In this document: one piece after another, positions 17,125 through 26,343 of the stretch
How positions within the stretch are numbered: position 1 is the stretch's first letter
Layout: the number at the start of each line of letters is the position of its first letter
The notes under the pieces: generated by a model
Databases searched by the model: none
What the model saw: only the letters and a program-made list of their open reading frames with translations
What the model was told of the DNA's origin: nothing
Position numbers and translations under genes: made by a program
Assembly (NCBI GenBank): GCA_013388555.1
Contig: JACAFD010000088.1
Span: forward strand, 1 to 40,794
Length of the DNA: 40,794 nucleotides
From: Nitrospirota bacterium
Lineage (GTDB): Bacteria; Nitrospirota; Nitrospiria; Nitrospirales; Nitrospiraceae
Reading direction: 5' to 3'

Positions 17125-17553
17125 TTAGACATTGGATGTACAATGTGCGCATTTCGTGGCCTTGACCGGAATTGCCGACAAACAATGCGGGCAGTCTTTG
17201 GTCGTCGGGGCCGCGGTCGGTTCAGGTTTCTTCAGTCGGTTAACTTGCTTTACGAGCAGGAAGATTACAAATGCGATGATAATAAAGTCAAATGTGGCTT
17301 GAAGAAAAACCCCGTAGTTGATGGTCGGTGCCCCTGCTGCCTTGGCTGCGGTGAGAGAGGGTTGTGGCGTTCCGGACAGATTGATGAACAGGCTGGAGAA
17401 ATCCACCTTTCCCATCAACAATCCAAGGGGAGGCATCAACACGTCGCTGACCAGCGAGGAGACGATTTTCCCGAACGCTCCGCCGATGATCACACCGATC
17501 GCCATGTCGAGCACATTGCCCTTCATGGCGAAGTCTTTGAATTCTTTCAGCAT
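17125..17553 (-). CDS. mscL: Large-conductance mechanosensitive channel MscL with C-terminal zinc ribbon
   Basis: Pentameric inner-membrane channel that opens under tension to release solutes during osmotic downshock. The 142-aa protein has the N-terminal signature [31 protein letters not shown] (TM1 pore helix), a periplasmic loop and TM2 ([20 protein letters not shown]). Instead of only the usual charged C-terminal helix it ends with [18 protein letters not shown], a four-cysteine zinc-ribbon-like module also found in some other MscL proteins. It lies 82 bp upstream of the OmpA-like gene. Confidence 0.93.
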   Translation of the reverse strand: MLKEFKDFAMKGNVLDMAIGVIIGGAFGKIVSSLVSDVLMPPLGLLMGKVDFSSLFINLSGTPQPSLTAAKAAGAPTINYGVFLQATFDFIIIAFVIFLLVKQVNRLKKPEPTAAPTTKDCPHCLSAIPVKATKCAHCTSNV

Positions 17554-17601
17554 AGTTCTTCCTCCCGAGGGTGAGGGTGCACAGCATTGGCTCTGTCGGA
17601 A

Positions 17602-18702
17602 CTACCGTTTCCTGGTCGTATCGAAGTTGTACCCAAGGGTCAGGAGATACAAGTTATCCGTTTTCTCGGTGTCCGTCGTCGGGCTACTGTTATACCGGGT
17701 CGTCATTTGGATGTTGCTCACGAAGCCCGCAACTAATTTGAAACGGACGCCGTTGTCCACCGTCATGTAATAATTCTTGGTACTTTCCGGGTAAAATTCC
17801 TGGCTGTGGTAGAACGTCACGCGATCATCCAAGATCGGCCAGTTGAGCCTGACCGCCCAGCGGGCGCGGAGGGACTTTTCATCTTTAGCATCTTTGAAGT
17901 CTTCATTAAAGTAGGCAAGTCCGGTCTCGGCATAGAGTGTCAGGTCCTTGAGCCAGGGACTTTCATAATCGCCCTTTTCGATAAAGCTGTATCCGGGACC
18001 GGAGGAAAGGGCGGTTCGCAAGTTGAGGTCCTGAAATTCATCCTTTTCAAAGTAGGAGGCCGCGAACCAGAAAAAGCGTTTGGTGATAAAAAAGTCCATC
18101 TTGATCAATGCTCGCGCGTTTTTAGCAGAGAGTTCGCCGTCTTGATGACTGTAGACATACCGGCCGTTGAGAGTCAGGCGGAGTTGCTCGCCCCGGGCTA
18201 CCAAGTCTCCGAGGAGGCTGCCATTCTTCGTATGGCTGTTTCCGGTTGCTTGCGAGTAGCCGCCGGTCAGGGTACCTGAATAGATGACCGGGGCTTGGAT
18301 GATTGGATTCAGAGCGGTGATCGAATCCAGCGGAACCTCCATCGTTCCCTTCAGAGGCTCAGCTCGCACATTGATGGTTCCGTTAGGACCCTCGGTGGCC
18401 GTGCCGATCAGCACGGTCCCCTCTTTGAGATGAAACGGGATTGGGTGGCTCACGGAAAGCTTGGCGATACTCTCCCATTTCACCTTCACCAGATTGTCAG
18501 GGCCGGCCGGGGTCTTGAGGTGTAGGATGCCGCCCTCCATTCCGATGACCTCACCGTAGAGAATGCTCCCGTCCTTCAGCGTCACGATGTCGAGCGACGC
18601 AGGAGCGGGAGTATCCACCACCGCTGGAGCGTCCGCGGCTATAACAAGTCTCGGCGTCATGAGACAAGCCAGAAGAATAAGAAACCAGAACCCCTTCTTC
18701 AT
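17602..18702 (-). CDS. DUF481-type outer-membrane beta-barrel protein
   Basis: 366 aa with a signal peptide (MKKGFWFLILLACLMTPRLVIAA) and GGAGAG before ATG 18702. Residues about 35-140 form a soluble region with LKDGSILYGEVIGMEGGILHL, resembling SH3-like LSm-type beta repeats. From about 150 on, alternating hydrophobic/aromatic strands (SGTLTGGYSQATGNSHTKNGS, GRYVYSHQDGELSAKNARAL) ending in LLTLGYNFDT match the DUF481 / YdiY barrel. E. coli YdiY is described as salt-induced. Function here is unknown; MscL downstream would fit an osmotic or envelope theme. Confidence 0.82.
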   Translation of the reverse strand: MKKGFWFLILLACLMTPRLVIAADAPAVVDTPAPASLDIVTLKDGSILYGEVIGMEGGILHLKTPAGPDNLVKVKWESIAKLSVSHPIPFHLKEGTVLIGTATEGPNGTINVRAEPLKGTMEVPLDSITALNPIIQAPVIYSGTLTGGYSQATGNSHTKNGSLLGDLVARGEQLRLTLNGRYVYSHQDGELSAKNARALIKMDFFITKRFFWFAASYFEKDEFQDLNLRTALSSGPGYSFIEKGDYESPWLKDLTLYAETGLAYFNEDFKDAKDEKSLRARWAVRLNWPILDDRVTFYHSQEFYPESTKNYYMTVDNGVRFKLVAGFVSNIQMTTRYNSSPTTDTEKTDNLYLLTLGYNFDTTRKR

Positions 18703-19153
18703 CGAACTCTCCTTGCCAGTGAGTGAATGTCCACGTTTCCATCCCTAAGACTCATGAGGATACGGTGAAAGACGTAGGCCCTCAGCCCTATGAATATCGC
18801 AACTGTATAACTCAACTCATTATGGGGCGCAAGGATGGGCACAACGATAATTCTGGTGCGAATGTCGTGAGCTTTACATATGTAGGGTCTGATTGCCCAC
18901 GCTAGCAAAGGCGGTGCCATGAGCATTGGGAGGGCGATTTCACAAGGAAACGTTTCATCTGAATGGTTGTAGAGGGGGCATGCAAAGACATTATTCTCCC
19001 GCTCTGTAGCGTATTTGGTCAGGACTAAGGCATTCCACCACAGCCAGGACGAGCGAAAGAATCCGGGCGAGTATGAATACGAAGGGAAGCTGATGCGGAG
19101 AACATGACAGCTGTGAGAAGGGGTTCTTTCGACATTTTCTCCTTGCGCGCTGC
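18703..19153. other. Intergenic stretch without recognisable gene
   Basis: About 450 bp between two minus-strand genes. Short frames exist on both strands, but none has a convincing ribosome-binding site or family character. It should hold the promoter of the DUF481 gene, which I cannot place. Confidence 0.5.
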
Positions 19154-20803
19154 TTATCGTCCCAAGAGCCCTTTCAATACATCCTGGCTTTTGTGTTTAA
19201 GGTCTCCTGGCTTGGTTGAGCCTCTGAGCAGATCGCCGATTACTTCCTTCACTTTCTCCTTCATCTGCTCCTGAACCCTGCCCGTCAAGGCGTTCGAATC
19301 TAACCCGTACGACGGCGCTTGCAAGGTTCCGGTGATCAGTAGGGGCACATTGAGCCGTCCTTCGGTCAGCGCAAGTCTAGCAGCCGGGGACGACCCGGTG
19401 ATTTTCTGGCTGAGGGTCTGCGACAGATTCAGCGTCACTTTGAGGTTCAAGGTTTGATCAAAGCCGACGGTTCCATTTCCCGTGGCTTGGAAGTCATGGC
19501 TGTCCATCAGAAGCCGCTGAACATGAATGATGCCTTCTTTGATCGCCAGGTCCGTTTCGATCGTCGAAAATACCGTCGCCTTGGGATGATTGAGCGAGAT
19601 GCCGACGACTTTGAGGAGAGAGATGGCTTCCTGGAGGAGGTTCACGCCCTCAATCTTCCCATCTTTGACCGCGACGTGGCTGGTTCCTTCCAGGGTCTTG
19701 GTGAGGTCCTGCATGGAGAATCCATGGCCTTTCAGCGCGAGATCAACTCCCGCCGTCCCGCTGATTGACACTTGTGGAGCTGCCAGCGCGTCCAGAGCAG
19801 GTCCGAGCTGCAGACCCTGAATCGTCGCCGTGCCGGTGAAGGGAGGGCTGTCGGATCCGGAGGTGAGGCCTCCCTGTACCTTCACCTGTCCGTCAAAGAG
19901 TTGGAATGAAAGATTGCTCAGATACGCGTCTTGACCCTTGACCGCTGCGGCAATTTCAAAGTTCTGCAATTCAACGGGCTTCTTCAGCGGCAGGGTAATT
20001 GGAATATGTGCCGTGTTGATGACCGGCGAAGTGATGTGGACATTCGCATCGTGCCCCGCAGCGCTGCCGGTGACGGTGAAGACGGTCTTCCCCAATGCCA
20101 GCTGCAGATGAATGGCTTCAATGTCAGTCGTTTCCTTGAGCGGACCGAATGTGCCGTCCAGCGTCACGGGCAGATTGAACGGTTGTACAAGGGCGGCAAC
20201 ATGAAGACTCGGGCTCTGGCCGAGGCGAACAGACTTGAGTGCAACTTGCAGATCTTGCATTAGATACTCATTTGGTTTGGCCGCAGACAGGTCACGATAC
20301 GTCAGTGTTCCGCCGACGATAGAGACTCGATCCACGGCCAGCAGCGCCAGAATCTTGAGTGGGCCTTCGGTTGATGGAATCGGCGCCCGTGATGGAGTTT
20401 TCGGCAGCTCGACACCTGTACGGCCGATGGTGGAAATGTTCAAGACCCCCTTCTCGTTCTTGATGATCGTGATCGTAGGATCACGGAGTGTGATGTCTTC
20501 TACCTCTACCTTGCCACCAAATAACGGCATGAATTTAACCCCGACGTCCAGCGACGTGAGGGTGGTAAATGGGCTCGCACCAAATGCCGGATCATCCAGC
20601 ACGGCAAATCCGGCCACCCTGGCCCCGATCTGAGGCCAGATTGTCAGACGGATGTCTTGCAGCTGAACCTTGCGATTGAGCGCATCTTCAATGAGTGGCT
20701 TGTATTGGTCTTGATACTTGTTGAGGTCGATCAGAAAGGGAAGCGCCAGAATGACCGCAGCCACCACAACCACGACAATGAGTGAGCCTAATACGATTTT
20801 CAT
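19154..20803 (-). CDS. AsmA-family protein
   Basis: 549 aa. An N-terminal membrane anchor (IVLGSLIVVVVVAAVILALPFLI) is followed by DLNKYQDQYKPLIEDALNRKV and LQDIRLTIWPQIGARVAGF, the diagnostic AsmA start. The long periplasmic part is beta-rich with repeating GTATIQGLQLG and LEGTSHVAVKDGKIEGVNL motifs, and the LKVTLNLSQTLSQKI to LITGTLQAPSYGLD block near the C-terminus is the AsmA_2 signature. Such proteins bridge the periplasm and are linked to phospholipid transport and outer-membrane assembly. Single gene; no clear partner. Confidence 0.9.
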   Translation of the reverse strand: MKIVLGSLIVVVVVAAVILALPFLIDLNKYQDQYKPLIEDALNRKVQLQDIRLTIWPQIGARVAGFAVLDDPAFGASPFTTLTSLDVGVKFMPLFGGKVEVEDITLRDPTITIIKNEKGVLNISTIGRTGVELPKTPSRAPIPSTEGPLKILALLAVDRVSIVGGTLTYRDLSAAKPNEYLMQDLQVALKSVRLGQSPSLHVAALVQPFNLPVTLDGTFGPLKETTDIEAIHLQLALGKTVFTVTGSAAGHDANVHITSPVINTAHIPITLPLKKPVELQNFEIAAAVKGQDAYLSNLSFQLFDGQVKVQGGLTSGSDSPPFTGTATIQGLQLGPALDALAAPQVSISGTAGVDLALKGHGFSMQDLTKTLEGTSHVAVKDGKIEGVNLLQEAISLLKVVGISLNHPKATVFSTIETDLAIKEGIIHVQRLLMDSHDFQATGNGTVGFDQTLNLKVTLNLSQTLSQKITGSSPAARLALTEGRLNVPLLITGTLQAPSYGLDSNALTGRVQEQMKEKVKEVIGDLLRGSTKPGDLKHKSQDVLKGLLGR

Positions 20804-20950
20804 GGGTGGACCTCCCTACGAGCTTCAGCCAGTATATAGGAACGGACTCGACCATGGTCAATGTGGATCAGGTGTCACTCTGTGAGGCCGCTCCTTCACC
20901 TTGCCGGTCATCAGACCGCGTGTTAAGATGCCGCCTCGCAAAATCGGTGC

Positions 20951-21040
<90 letters not shown>

Positions 21041-21099
21041 CATGAGGACGTGAAACGTGAAGCGTAAGAGGCAAGAGCGTCGAAAGACAGGAGTGGTCT

Positions 21100-21235
21100 G
21101 AGGGTGGGATTCGAACAAGGGGGATCGCGGGGGATGCGTCACCCGCGTGGGGAGTTTACGAGGGGGCTGGCTCCCCTCTGTAGGAGCGCGAGCAGTTTAT
21201 GCGAGCGCGACTTCGAATGCCCACCCTCTCCGCCA
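21100..21235. repeat. tRNA-Ser 3'-end duplications in inverted arrangement
   Basis: GAGGGTGGGATTCGAAC at 21100-21116 is the complement of the tRNA-Ser T-arm region, and TTCGAATGCCCACCCTCTCCGCCA at 21212-21235 is a direct copy of its 3' end with one inserted G. Together they flank about 95 bp containing GATGCGTCACCCGCGTGGGG. Likely a remnant of insertion at the tRNA or of a tRNA-derived small element. Confidence 0.7.
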
Positions 21236-21349
21236 TAAGAAATAGTACTAAGGGTTGAGTGCTGTGTGCTGAGTTTCGTCTGGCAGGGACGGTCGAGGGT
21301 GCTCCTCACTGACTCATCACTCATGACTGAGCCCTCAGCGATGGAAGAA

Positions 21350-21450
21350 GGGGCCGGGCCCTGTGCAACAGAACCCTGTGAACCCCGCCAGATCCGGAAG
21401 GAAGCAACGGTAAGCGGTCAGTTCTGTGTGCCGCAGGATCACCTGGCCCC
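21350..21450 (+). ncRNA. ffs: Signal recognition particle RNA (4.5S-type)
   Basis: About 100 nt with ends GGGGCC.GGG pairing with CCTGGCCCC, and the conserved apical domain containing CCGGAAGGAAGCAA and GGTAAGCGG, the Ffh-binding symmetric/asymmetric loops and GGAA tetraloop. CCGCAGGATCACCTGGC closes the helix. A GCTTTTCTCTT tract follows as terminator. It binds Ffh for co-translational targeting. Location before dnaX-ybaB-recR is a common arrangement. Confidence 0.93.
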
Positions 21451-21560
21451 GCTTTTCTCTTGCGAGAAATCGTAAATGGTAGATGTGCAATGTTGAATTC
21501 TCTCGGCTCTTATCATTCAAAAGTTACCATTCATTCCTCAGCATACGGAGCGTAGCGACG

Positions 21561-23396
21561 TTGGACTACCAAGTCTCTGCAAGAAAATACCGGCCGGGCA
21601 CGTTTGATGACGTGATCGGACAGCCGCACGTCGTTCAGACACTCGTCAATTCCATCACCACGAAGCGAATTGCCCAAGCCTATCTTTTTTCCGGGACCCG
21701 CGGCGTAGGGAAGACCACGGTCGCGAGAATTCTTGCGAAGGCGCTCAATTGCGAACGGGGGCCAACCGGCACGCCCTGCGGCACCTGTTCCAACTGCCTC
21801 GAAATTGCGCAGGGGACCTCTGTCGATGTCATGGAGATTGACGGGGCGTCCAACACGAGCGTGGACGACGTGCGTGAGATCCGCGAGAATGTCAAATTCG
21901 CCGCCTTTCGTGGGAAGTACCGCGTCTACATCATCGACGAAGTCCACATGTTGTCAAATTCGGCTTTCAATGCGCTGTTGAAAACGCTGGAGGAGCCGCC
22001 CCCACACGTAGTGTTTATCTTTGCAACCACCGAAATTCACAAGATTCCGGCGACGATACTTTCCCGCTGTCAACATTACAACTTTCGCCGGATTGCCCGA
22101 ACTGAGATCGTCGAACGGCTGCGCCATGTCGTCGATCAGGACAAGATCGTGATCGAGGAACGGAGCCTGATGGCGCTCGCGAGGGCCAGCGAAGGCAGCA
22201 TGCGCGACGGATTGAGCCTGCTCGACCAGGCGGTGGCGTTCGGTGGCAAGACGATCGTGCATGCGGATTTGGAAGCCCTGCTGGGGGCGGTTCCGCAGGA
22301 ACTCGTTCGTGCACTGATTCAGGCGATCACGGCTCAGGAGAGCGCTGCAGCACTTCGCGTAGTGGCCCAACTGTTGGACCAGGGGCATGATTTAAGGAGC
22401 TATTGTGCTGAGGTTGTCGAGTATCTTCGCAACATGCTGGTGGTGTCCGTAGTTCCCTTGCCGCAGGAGCAGCAGAGCTTGATCGAGGCATCTGCGGAAG
22501 ATCTCACGCAGATGGCCGCTGACGCGCGCACGTTCTCGCCGGAGTTACTTCAGGAGCTGCTTGCTATCTTCACACAAGCAGAGGATTCGCTCAGGCTCAG
22601 TGCCCATCCCCGGTTTGTGCTTGAAACAGCGGCCGTACGTGCGACGCGGTTGCTGCGTCGAGCAGATGAGAAGTCACCGTTACCCCAAGCGGTGCAGGCA
22701 GCCCAGAGGACAGGCCAACCTCAGCCTATTCCAGTGGGCACAGGCAAACCAGTTTCGCCGGCTCGTTCCGCCGGTCCAACATCCTCTTTGGCACCGCGGT
22801 CTCCTCAATCAACGGACACCGCTCTGAGGCCGTTGACGTCTATCGTTGTCGGAAACTCGGGTCCTTTCCAAGGCCTCTCGACGAGTCCTCCAAAGGTCAT
22901 ATCCCCTGGCACTGCAGGTGATGTGACGGCTTCGGTGCCGGAGACATCGCCCTCAACTGACGAGGGACGCGTAGCGGTCAGGCTCAATTGGGAGCAAGTT
23001 CAAGAAGACGTCGCTGGAGCCTTTTCCAATATCGCGCCTTTTTTGGAAATGGGCCGGCTCGTGAGCGTGGACGGCCATGTGGTGACGATTGGATTTACCA
23101 AACAGGCGACGGTGGCCCGGGCAATGATCGAGAAATCCGACAATATGGCGGCACTCACATCGACGTGTGAACGGCTAAGCGGACAGGCTATTCGGCTCAG
23201 GATTGTCGAATTGACTGAGTCGGATGCCCCTGGACCGACGATGGCGCAACTTAGAGTGGCGAAGGAAAAAGAACAACGGCTGGTGCTCTTCGAACAAGCA
23301 CGAGCACATCCGGTCGTCAAACAGGCATTGGAGATATTCGGCGCAGAGCTCGCAGATGTCAGACCTGTGTCGAGCCAGAAGGAGGTCGAGAAATGA
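21561..23396 (+). CDS. dnaX: DNA polymerase III subunits gamma/tau
   Basis: Clamp-loader ATPase. I chose TTG 21561 (MDYQVSARKYRP) because DnaX proteins begin at this point; the ORF-track extension to 21483 would overlap the SRP terminator. The resulting 611 aa has Walker A SGTRGVGKTT, the zinc-binding CERGPTGTPCGTCSNC, Walker B IIDEVHMLS, and SRC motif LSRCQHYNF. Residues about 365-490 are Pro/Ser-rich linker; the C-terminal domain about 490-611 would be the tau region. I did not see a clear slippery frameshift signal. Its stop overlaps the ybaB start (ATGA). Confidence 0.95.
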   Translation: MDYQVSARKYRPGTFDDVIGQPHVVQTLVNSITTKRIAQAYLFSGTRGVGKTTVARILAKALNCERGPTGTPCGTCSNCLEIAQGTSVDVMEIDGASNTSVDDVREIRENVKFAAFRGKYRVYIIDEVHMLSNSAFNALLKTLEEPPPHVVFIFATTEIHKIPATILSRCQHYNFRRIARTEIVERLRHVVDQDKIVIEERSLMALARASEGSMRDGLSLLDQAVAFGGKTIVHADLEALLGAVPQELVRALIQAITAQESAAALRVVAQLLDQGHDLRSYCAEVVEYLRNMLVVSVVPLPQEQQSLIEASAEDLTQMAADARTFSPELLQELLAIFTQAEDSLRLSAHPRFVLETAAVRATRLLRRADEKSPLPQAVQAAQRTGQPQPIPVGTGKPVSPARSAGPTSSLAPRSPQSTDTALRPLTSIVVGNSGPFQGLSTSPPKVISPGTAGDVTASVPETSPSTDEGRVAVRLNWEQVQEDVAGAFSNIAPFLEMGRLVSVDGHVVTIGFTKQATVARAMIEKSDNMAALTSTCERLSGQAIRLRIVELTESDAPGPTMAQLRVAKEKEQRLVLFEQARAHPVVKQALEIFGAELADVRPVSSQKEVEK

Positions 23397-23716
23397 AAAA
23401 CCCGTTAGGTAATATGGGGAACATACTGAAGCAAGCGCAGGCCATGCAAGCGAAAATGGCAAAGGTGCAGGAGCAGGCATCGACAAAGACGGTGACCGGG
23501 ACGGCCGGTGGTGGGAGTGTGACGGTTACCGCCAATGGGGCTATGGAGCTTGTCGGCATTGTCATCGATCCCGAAGCGGTGAAAAGCGGCGACGTAGAGA
23601 TGGTGCAGGATCTGGTCATGGCCGCGTCGAACGATGCCCTCAGGAAGGCTCGCGAGATGATGGCGGAGGAGATGAAATCTGTCACCGGTGGGATGAACGT
23701 CCCCGGACTGATCTAG
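23393..23716 (+). CDS. YbaB/EbfC family nucleoid-associated protein
   Basis: 107-aa dimeric DNA-binding protein. It starts in an ATGA overlap with dnaX. The central sequence contains the family pattern GTAGGGSVTVTANGAMELVGIVIDPEAV followed by VEMVQDLVMAASNDALRKARE and the C-terminal MNVPGLI. The N-terminal helix GNILKQAQAMQAKMAKVQEQ is typical. It lies between dnaX and recR, the conserved arrangement in many bacteria. Confidence 0.95.
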   Translation: MKNPLGNMGNILKQAQAMQAKMAKVQEQASTKTVTGTAGGGSVTVTANGAMELVGIVIDPEAVKSGDVEMVQDLVMAASNDALRKAREMMAEEMKSVTGGMNVPGLI

Positions 23717-23730
23717 CAGGCTTACACGAC

Positions 23731-24333
23731 ATGGCGGTTGATCAACAAGGATTACTCGCAAGGCTGGTGCGTGAGTTAGTCCGTCTTCCAGGCATCGGCC
23801 AAAAAACAGCGCAACGATTGGCCTTCCATGTCTTGAAGGCTGAGCGAGAAGACGCGCTTCGCCTGGCTGATGCGATTCGTGCCGTCAAAGACGGGCTCTC
23901 ATTTTGCCGGCAATGCCGGAACATCGCCGAAGGAGAACTCTGCGAATATTGTCTCGACCCGAAGAGGGACCAGCGGAGAATCCTGGTTGTAGAAGAACCG
24001 AGTACGACCTATGCGATCGAGCGAGCTGGGGCTTACCGAGGCTTGTATCATGTGTTGCTGGGTGCCTTGTCTCCCCTAGACGGAGTCGGACCGTCCGATA
24101 TCAAGGCCGAGGAATTAGTCGATCGAGTGAAACTAGGAGGAGTCGAGGAGGTAATTCTCGCGACGAGTCCGACAATCGAGGGCGAGGCCACCGCCATCTA
24201 TCTTACAAACCAACTAAAGCCTCTCGGGGTCCGGGTTTCTCGTATCGCCTATGGTATTCCGGTTGGAATGGATATCGAGTATGCCGACGAGGTAACGCTG
24301 CTCAAGTCGATCGAAGGCCGCCGGGATCTCTAA
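23731..24333 (+). CDS. recR: Recombination protein RecR
   Basis: Part of RecFOR-type recombinational repair; forms a ring that loads RecA on gapped DNA. The 200-aa protein has the helix-hairpin-helix LVRLPGIGQKTAQRLAFH, the zinc finger CRQCRNIAEGELCEYC, and the Toprim domain with LVVEEPSTTYAIERAG and LGALSPLDGVGPSDI, closing with GIPVGMDIEYADEVTL. 14 nt downstream of ybaB, so dnaX-ybaB-recR is one operon, ended by a hairpin. Confidence 0.96.
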   Translation: MAVDQQGLLARLVRELVRLPGIGQKTAQRLAFHVLKAEREDALRLADAIRAVKDGLSFCRQCRNIAEGELCEYCLDPKRDQRRILVVEEPSTTYAIERAGAYRGLYHVLLGALSPLDGVGPSDIKAEELVDRVKLGGVEEVILATSPTIEGEATAIYLTNQLKPLGVRVSRIAYGIPVGMDIEYADEVTLLKSIEGRRDL

Positions 24334-24340
24334 CAAGACG

Positions 24341-24460
24341 GTTATTTAGTTTATTTGGTTTGTCTCGTTTGGTCTATATAGTCTATCTGGTCTATTCGGT
24401 CCATCTCGTGTGTTTAGTTCAACCAGATGAACCAGACAGACCGGATAGACCAAATTGACC
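24341..24460. repeat. Word-repeat hairpin after recR
   Basis: TTTGGTCTAT at 24368-24377 pairs perfectly with ATAGACCAAA at 24445-24454, enclosing repeated TCTATCTGG/GGTCCATC words on one side and ACCAGA/GGATAGACC words on the other. The structure is AT-rich and ends just before the dksA-like promoter, so it probably terminates the recR operon. Related words occur at 3849-3916 and 5544-5583. Confidence 0.6.
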
Positions 24461-24476
24461 GGGCTCACGCTGCCCA

Positions 24477-24505
24477 TTGACCCCCCTCTGAGCCCCTGCT
24501 ATAGT
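24477..24505 (+). promoter_or_regulatory. Sigma70-type promoter for the DksA-like gene
   Basis: TTGACC at 24477-24482, a 17-bp spacer, TATAGT at 24500-24505. Start of transcription would be near 24512, which rules out the ORF-track start at 24455 and supports ATG 24548. Confidence 0.75.
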
Positions 24506-24547
24506 TTCGCTCTTTCAAACTATCTTACTCTTCAAGCAGGTTACAGT

Positions 24548-24991
24548 ATGAAAGCAGGCCCTTCTGCCAAGCGTATTTCGCCCACGCCACCAGCCACGAA
24601 ATCTGTCATGGCCAAGCACAAAGCCAAGACATCGTCCCAGGGGAAAAAATACGCAGCGATTCGTCGTGACCTTGAGCGGCAGCGTAAGGCCATGTTGGAA
24701 GAGGCGGTCGAGGGTCTCGCCAATCCAAATGGGCCTGCGGCATTCCCGGATGTCAGCGATCAGGCGTCTGCGGAGGCCGAGCAGAATTTTACATTGCGGA
24801 TCCGTGAGCGAGAGCAGCGATTGATCAAGAAGATCGACGAGGCGCTCGATCGGATAGACCAGAATACCTATGGCATCTGCGAACGTTGCGAAGAAGAGAT
24901 TCCCTATCCCAGACTGAAAGCCCGCCCTGTCACCACCCTTTGTATCAACTGCAAGACGCTCGAAGAACAGGAAGAGAAGGTTCGGCGCTGA
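24548..24991 (+). CDS. DksA/TraR-type C4 zinc-finger protein
   Basis: From ATG 24548, 36 nt after the predicted transcript start, the protein is 147 aa. The N-terminus is basic and Ser/Thr-rich (KSVMAKHKAKTSSQGKKYA). A coiled coil follows (RRDLERQRKAMLEEAVEGL, then REREQRLIKKIDEALDRID) and the C-terminal zinc finger is CERCEEEIPYPRL ending in CINC, a CxxC-x17-CxxC pattern with GICERCGEEI-like core. DksA-type proteins enter the RNA polymerase secondary channel and work with ppGpp. The acidic tip DxxDxA is not clear, so this may be a DksA-like paralogue rather than DksA itself. Confidence 0.88.
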   Translation: MKAGPSAKRISPTPPATKSVMAKHKAKTSSQGKKYAAIRRDLERQRKAMLEEAVEGLANPNGPAAFPDVSDQASAEAEQNFTLRIREREQRLIKKIDEALDRIDQNTYGICERCEEEIPYPRLKARPVTTLCINCKTLEEQEEKVRR

Positions 24992-25058
24992 ACCGGTCGT
25001 GCCGCTCCCCCCTCTTCAAAGCGGCCAGAACTCAGTACAAACTTTCCTGTACGAATGA

Positions 25059-26195
25059 CTAGCGTCTCAACGCCTTGACGCGTTGTTGGACCACTGTGAT
25101 GCGACCGGCTTCATCGGGGATACCTTCAACGAGTGCGAGGTAGGTCTCATACTCTGAGAGAGCCCGCTTCGGATTTGTCGGCTCGAAGGCTTCAGCCAAA
25201 TTATAGCGGGCGATCGCATAGTTGGGACGGAGCGTAACGGCTTTTTCGAATGAGGCAAGCGCATTCGCCTTGTCCCCCAGCTTGGTGTAGACCGTACCGA
25301 GGTTGTTTAGAATTTCTGGAGTGTTGGGTCTGATGGTCAGGGACAGAAGCATCTCCGCCTTGGCCTTTTCGTGCTCTCCCTTCCCTTCCCACGCCAAACC
25401 CAGTTTGTGGTGAACTTCTGCCTGCCACACCTTATTTGTAAAGCCGCTTGTGATCGCTTTCTGATAGGCAGCGGCTGCGATATCGTAGTTCTGGGGCCCG
25501 CAGTAGGAGAGTTGCGCAGTTTGGCCACGCGCAAACTGCTGGAGCGAGACGAAGGGCTCTTTGTCCTCTGCGCCTTGATTATCTAGCGGTTGCACGGGCT
25601 TCTGGCTGCTCGGATGGCGCAACCGATCCAAGAATTCGCGCCGATATGGTGAAAATAGCCGTACATAGGGGTCGATCGTCACAGAAGCCTGAAGCAGCAC
25701 CGGCTGTTCCCGCGTCCCAAGAACCAAGTACTGAGTCGTCGTTTTTTCGTCGCCTGTTTCGTAAAGTGCGCTGGAATTCATGCCCGTCTTTGAGGGTAGT
25801 TTTGCCACGTTGAGATAGAACTCTAAAACCGGCTTCAGCATTGTTAGGGTGCGGCGGAGGACCGGGAATGGATTCAGGTCGAGCCCGGACGGAAAGGTAA
25901 AGACCGTTCCTACCAGCAGGCTATCTTCATCGAAAAAGTAGGACTCGTCGCCATGCGACGAGCTTCGGTCGGCAGTGAGAACGAACTCTTGTCCAGTTCC
26001 CCAGCCTTGTAGCTTGAGGGTAGAGGCCGGATGGGTTTTGAGGAAGTCGGATTTCGAAATGCAGAGGGTCGTGGACTTTAAGAGAACCAGATCGGTTTCA
26101 GACGGAGGTAGGTTCGGTTTCTGAACCGGAGTTCCGCAGGAATTGAGCAATAGGCTCAGTCCTAACCCGCAGACCAGCCACAATCGAAAGGGCAT
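25059..26195 (-). CDS. TPR-repeat lipoprotein
   Basis: The start at ATG 26195 (MPFRLWLVCGLGLSLLLNSC) puts a lipoprotein signal peptide with lipobox LNSC at the N-terminus; the ORF track begins 36 codons earlier, and ATG 26213 is an alternative. The middle part (about 50-240) is of unknown beta-rich type. The C-terminal 150 residues hold at least three TPR units: YQKAITSGFTNKVWQAEVHHKLGLAWEGK, AEMLLSLTIRPNTPEILNNLGTVYTKLGDKANAL, and ASFEKAVTLRPNYAIARYNLAEA. Probably a periplasmic or outer-membrane scaffold. Length about 378 aa. Confidence 0.8.
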   Translation of the reverse strand: MPFRLWLVCGLGLSLLLNSCGTPVQKPNLPPSETDLVLLKSTTLCISKSDFLKTHPASTLKLQGWGTGQEFVLTADRSSSHGDESYFFDEDSLLVGTVFTFPSGLDLNPFPVLRRTLTMLKPVLEFYLNVAKLPSKTGMNSSALYETGDEKTTTQYLVLGTREQPVLLQASVTIDPYVRLFSPYRREFLDRLRHPSSQKPVQPLDNQGAEDKEPFVSLQQFARGQTAQLSYCGPQNYDIAAAAYQKAITSGFTNKVWQAEVHHKLGLAWEGKGEHEKAKAEMLLSLTIRPNTPEILNNLGTVYTKLGDKANALASFEKAVTLRPNYAIARYNLAEAFEPTNPKRALSEYETYLALVEGIPDEAGRITVVQQRVKALRR

Positions 26196-26285
26196 AGTAC
26201 AAGGTGCCTGCATGTCACGTGGATCCCGACTCACGAAGGAAGCATACACGAAAGGTGAAGGGGTTTGCCAACGGGGCTCAAAGAC

Positions 26286-26316
26286 AACGCCCGCTCTCTT
26301 CACGAGAGCGGGCGTT
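26286..26316. terminator. Strong hairpin terminator
   Basis: AACGCCCGCTCTC and GAGAGCGGGCGTT form a perfect 13-bp stem with a 5-nt loop, 28 nt after the stop codon of the minus-strand lipoprotein gene at 26344. The U-tract on that strand is short (GTCTTTGAG). Confidence 0.75.
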
Positions 26317-26343
26317 GCCGGTGAACACGATGTATATGAAGAA

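Noticed and set aside
18699-18926. 75-aa minus-strand ORF upstream of DUF481 gene
   Set aside because: No ribosome-binding site, overlaps the DUF481 start region, residue composition not protein-like.
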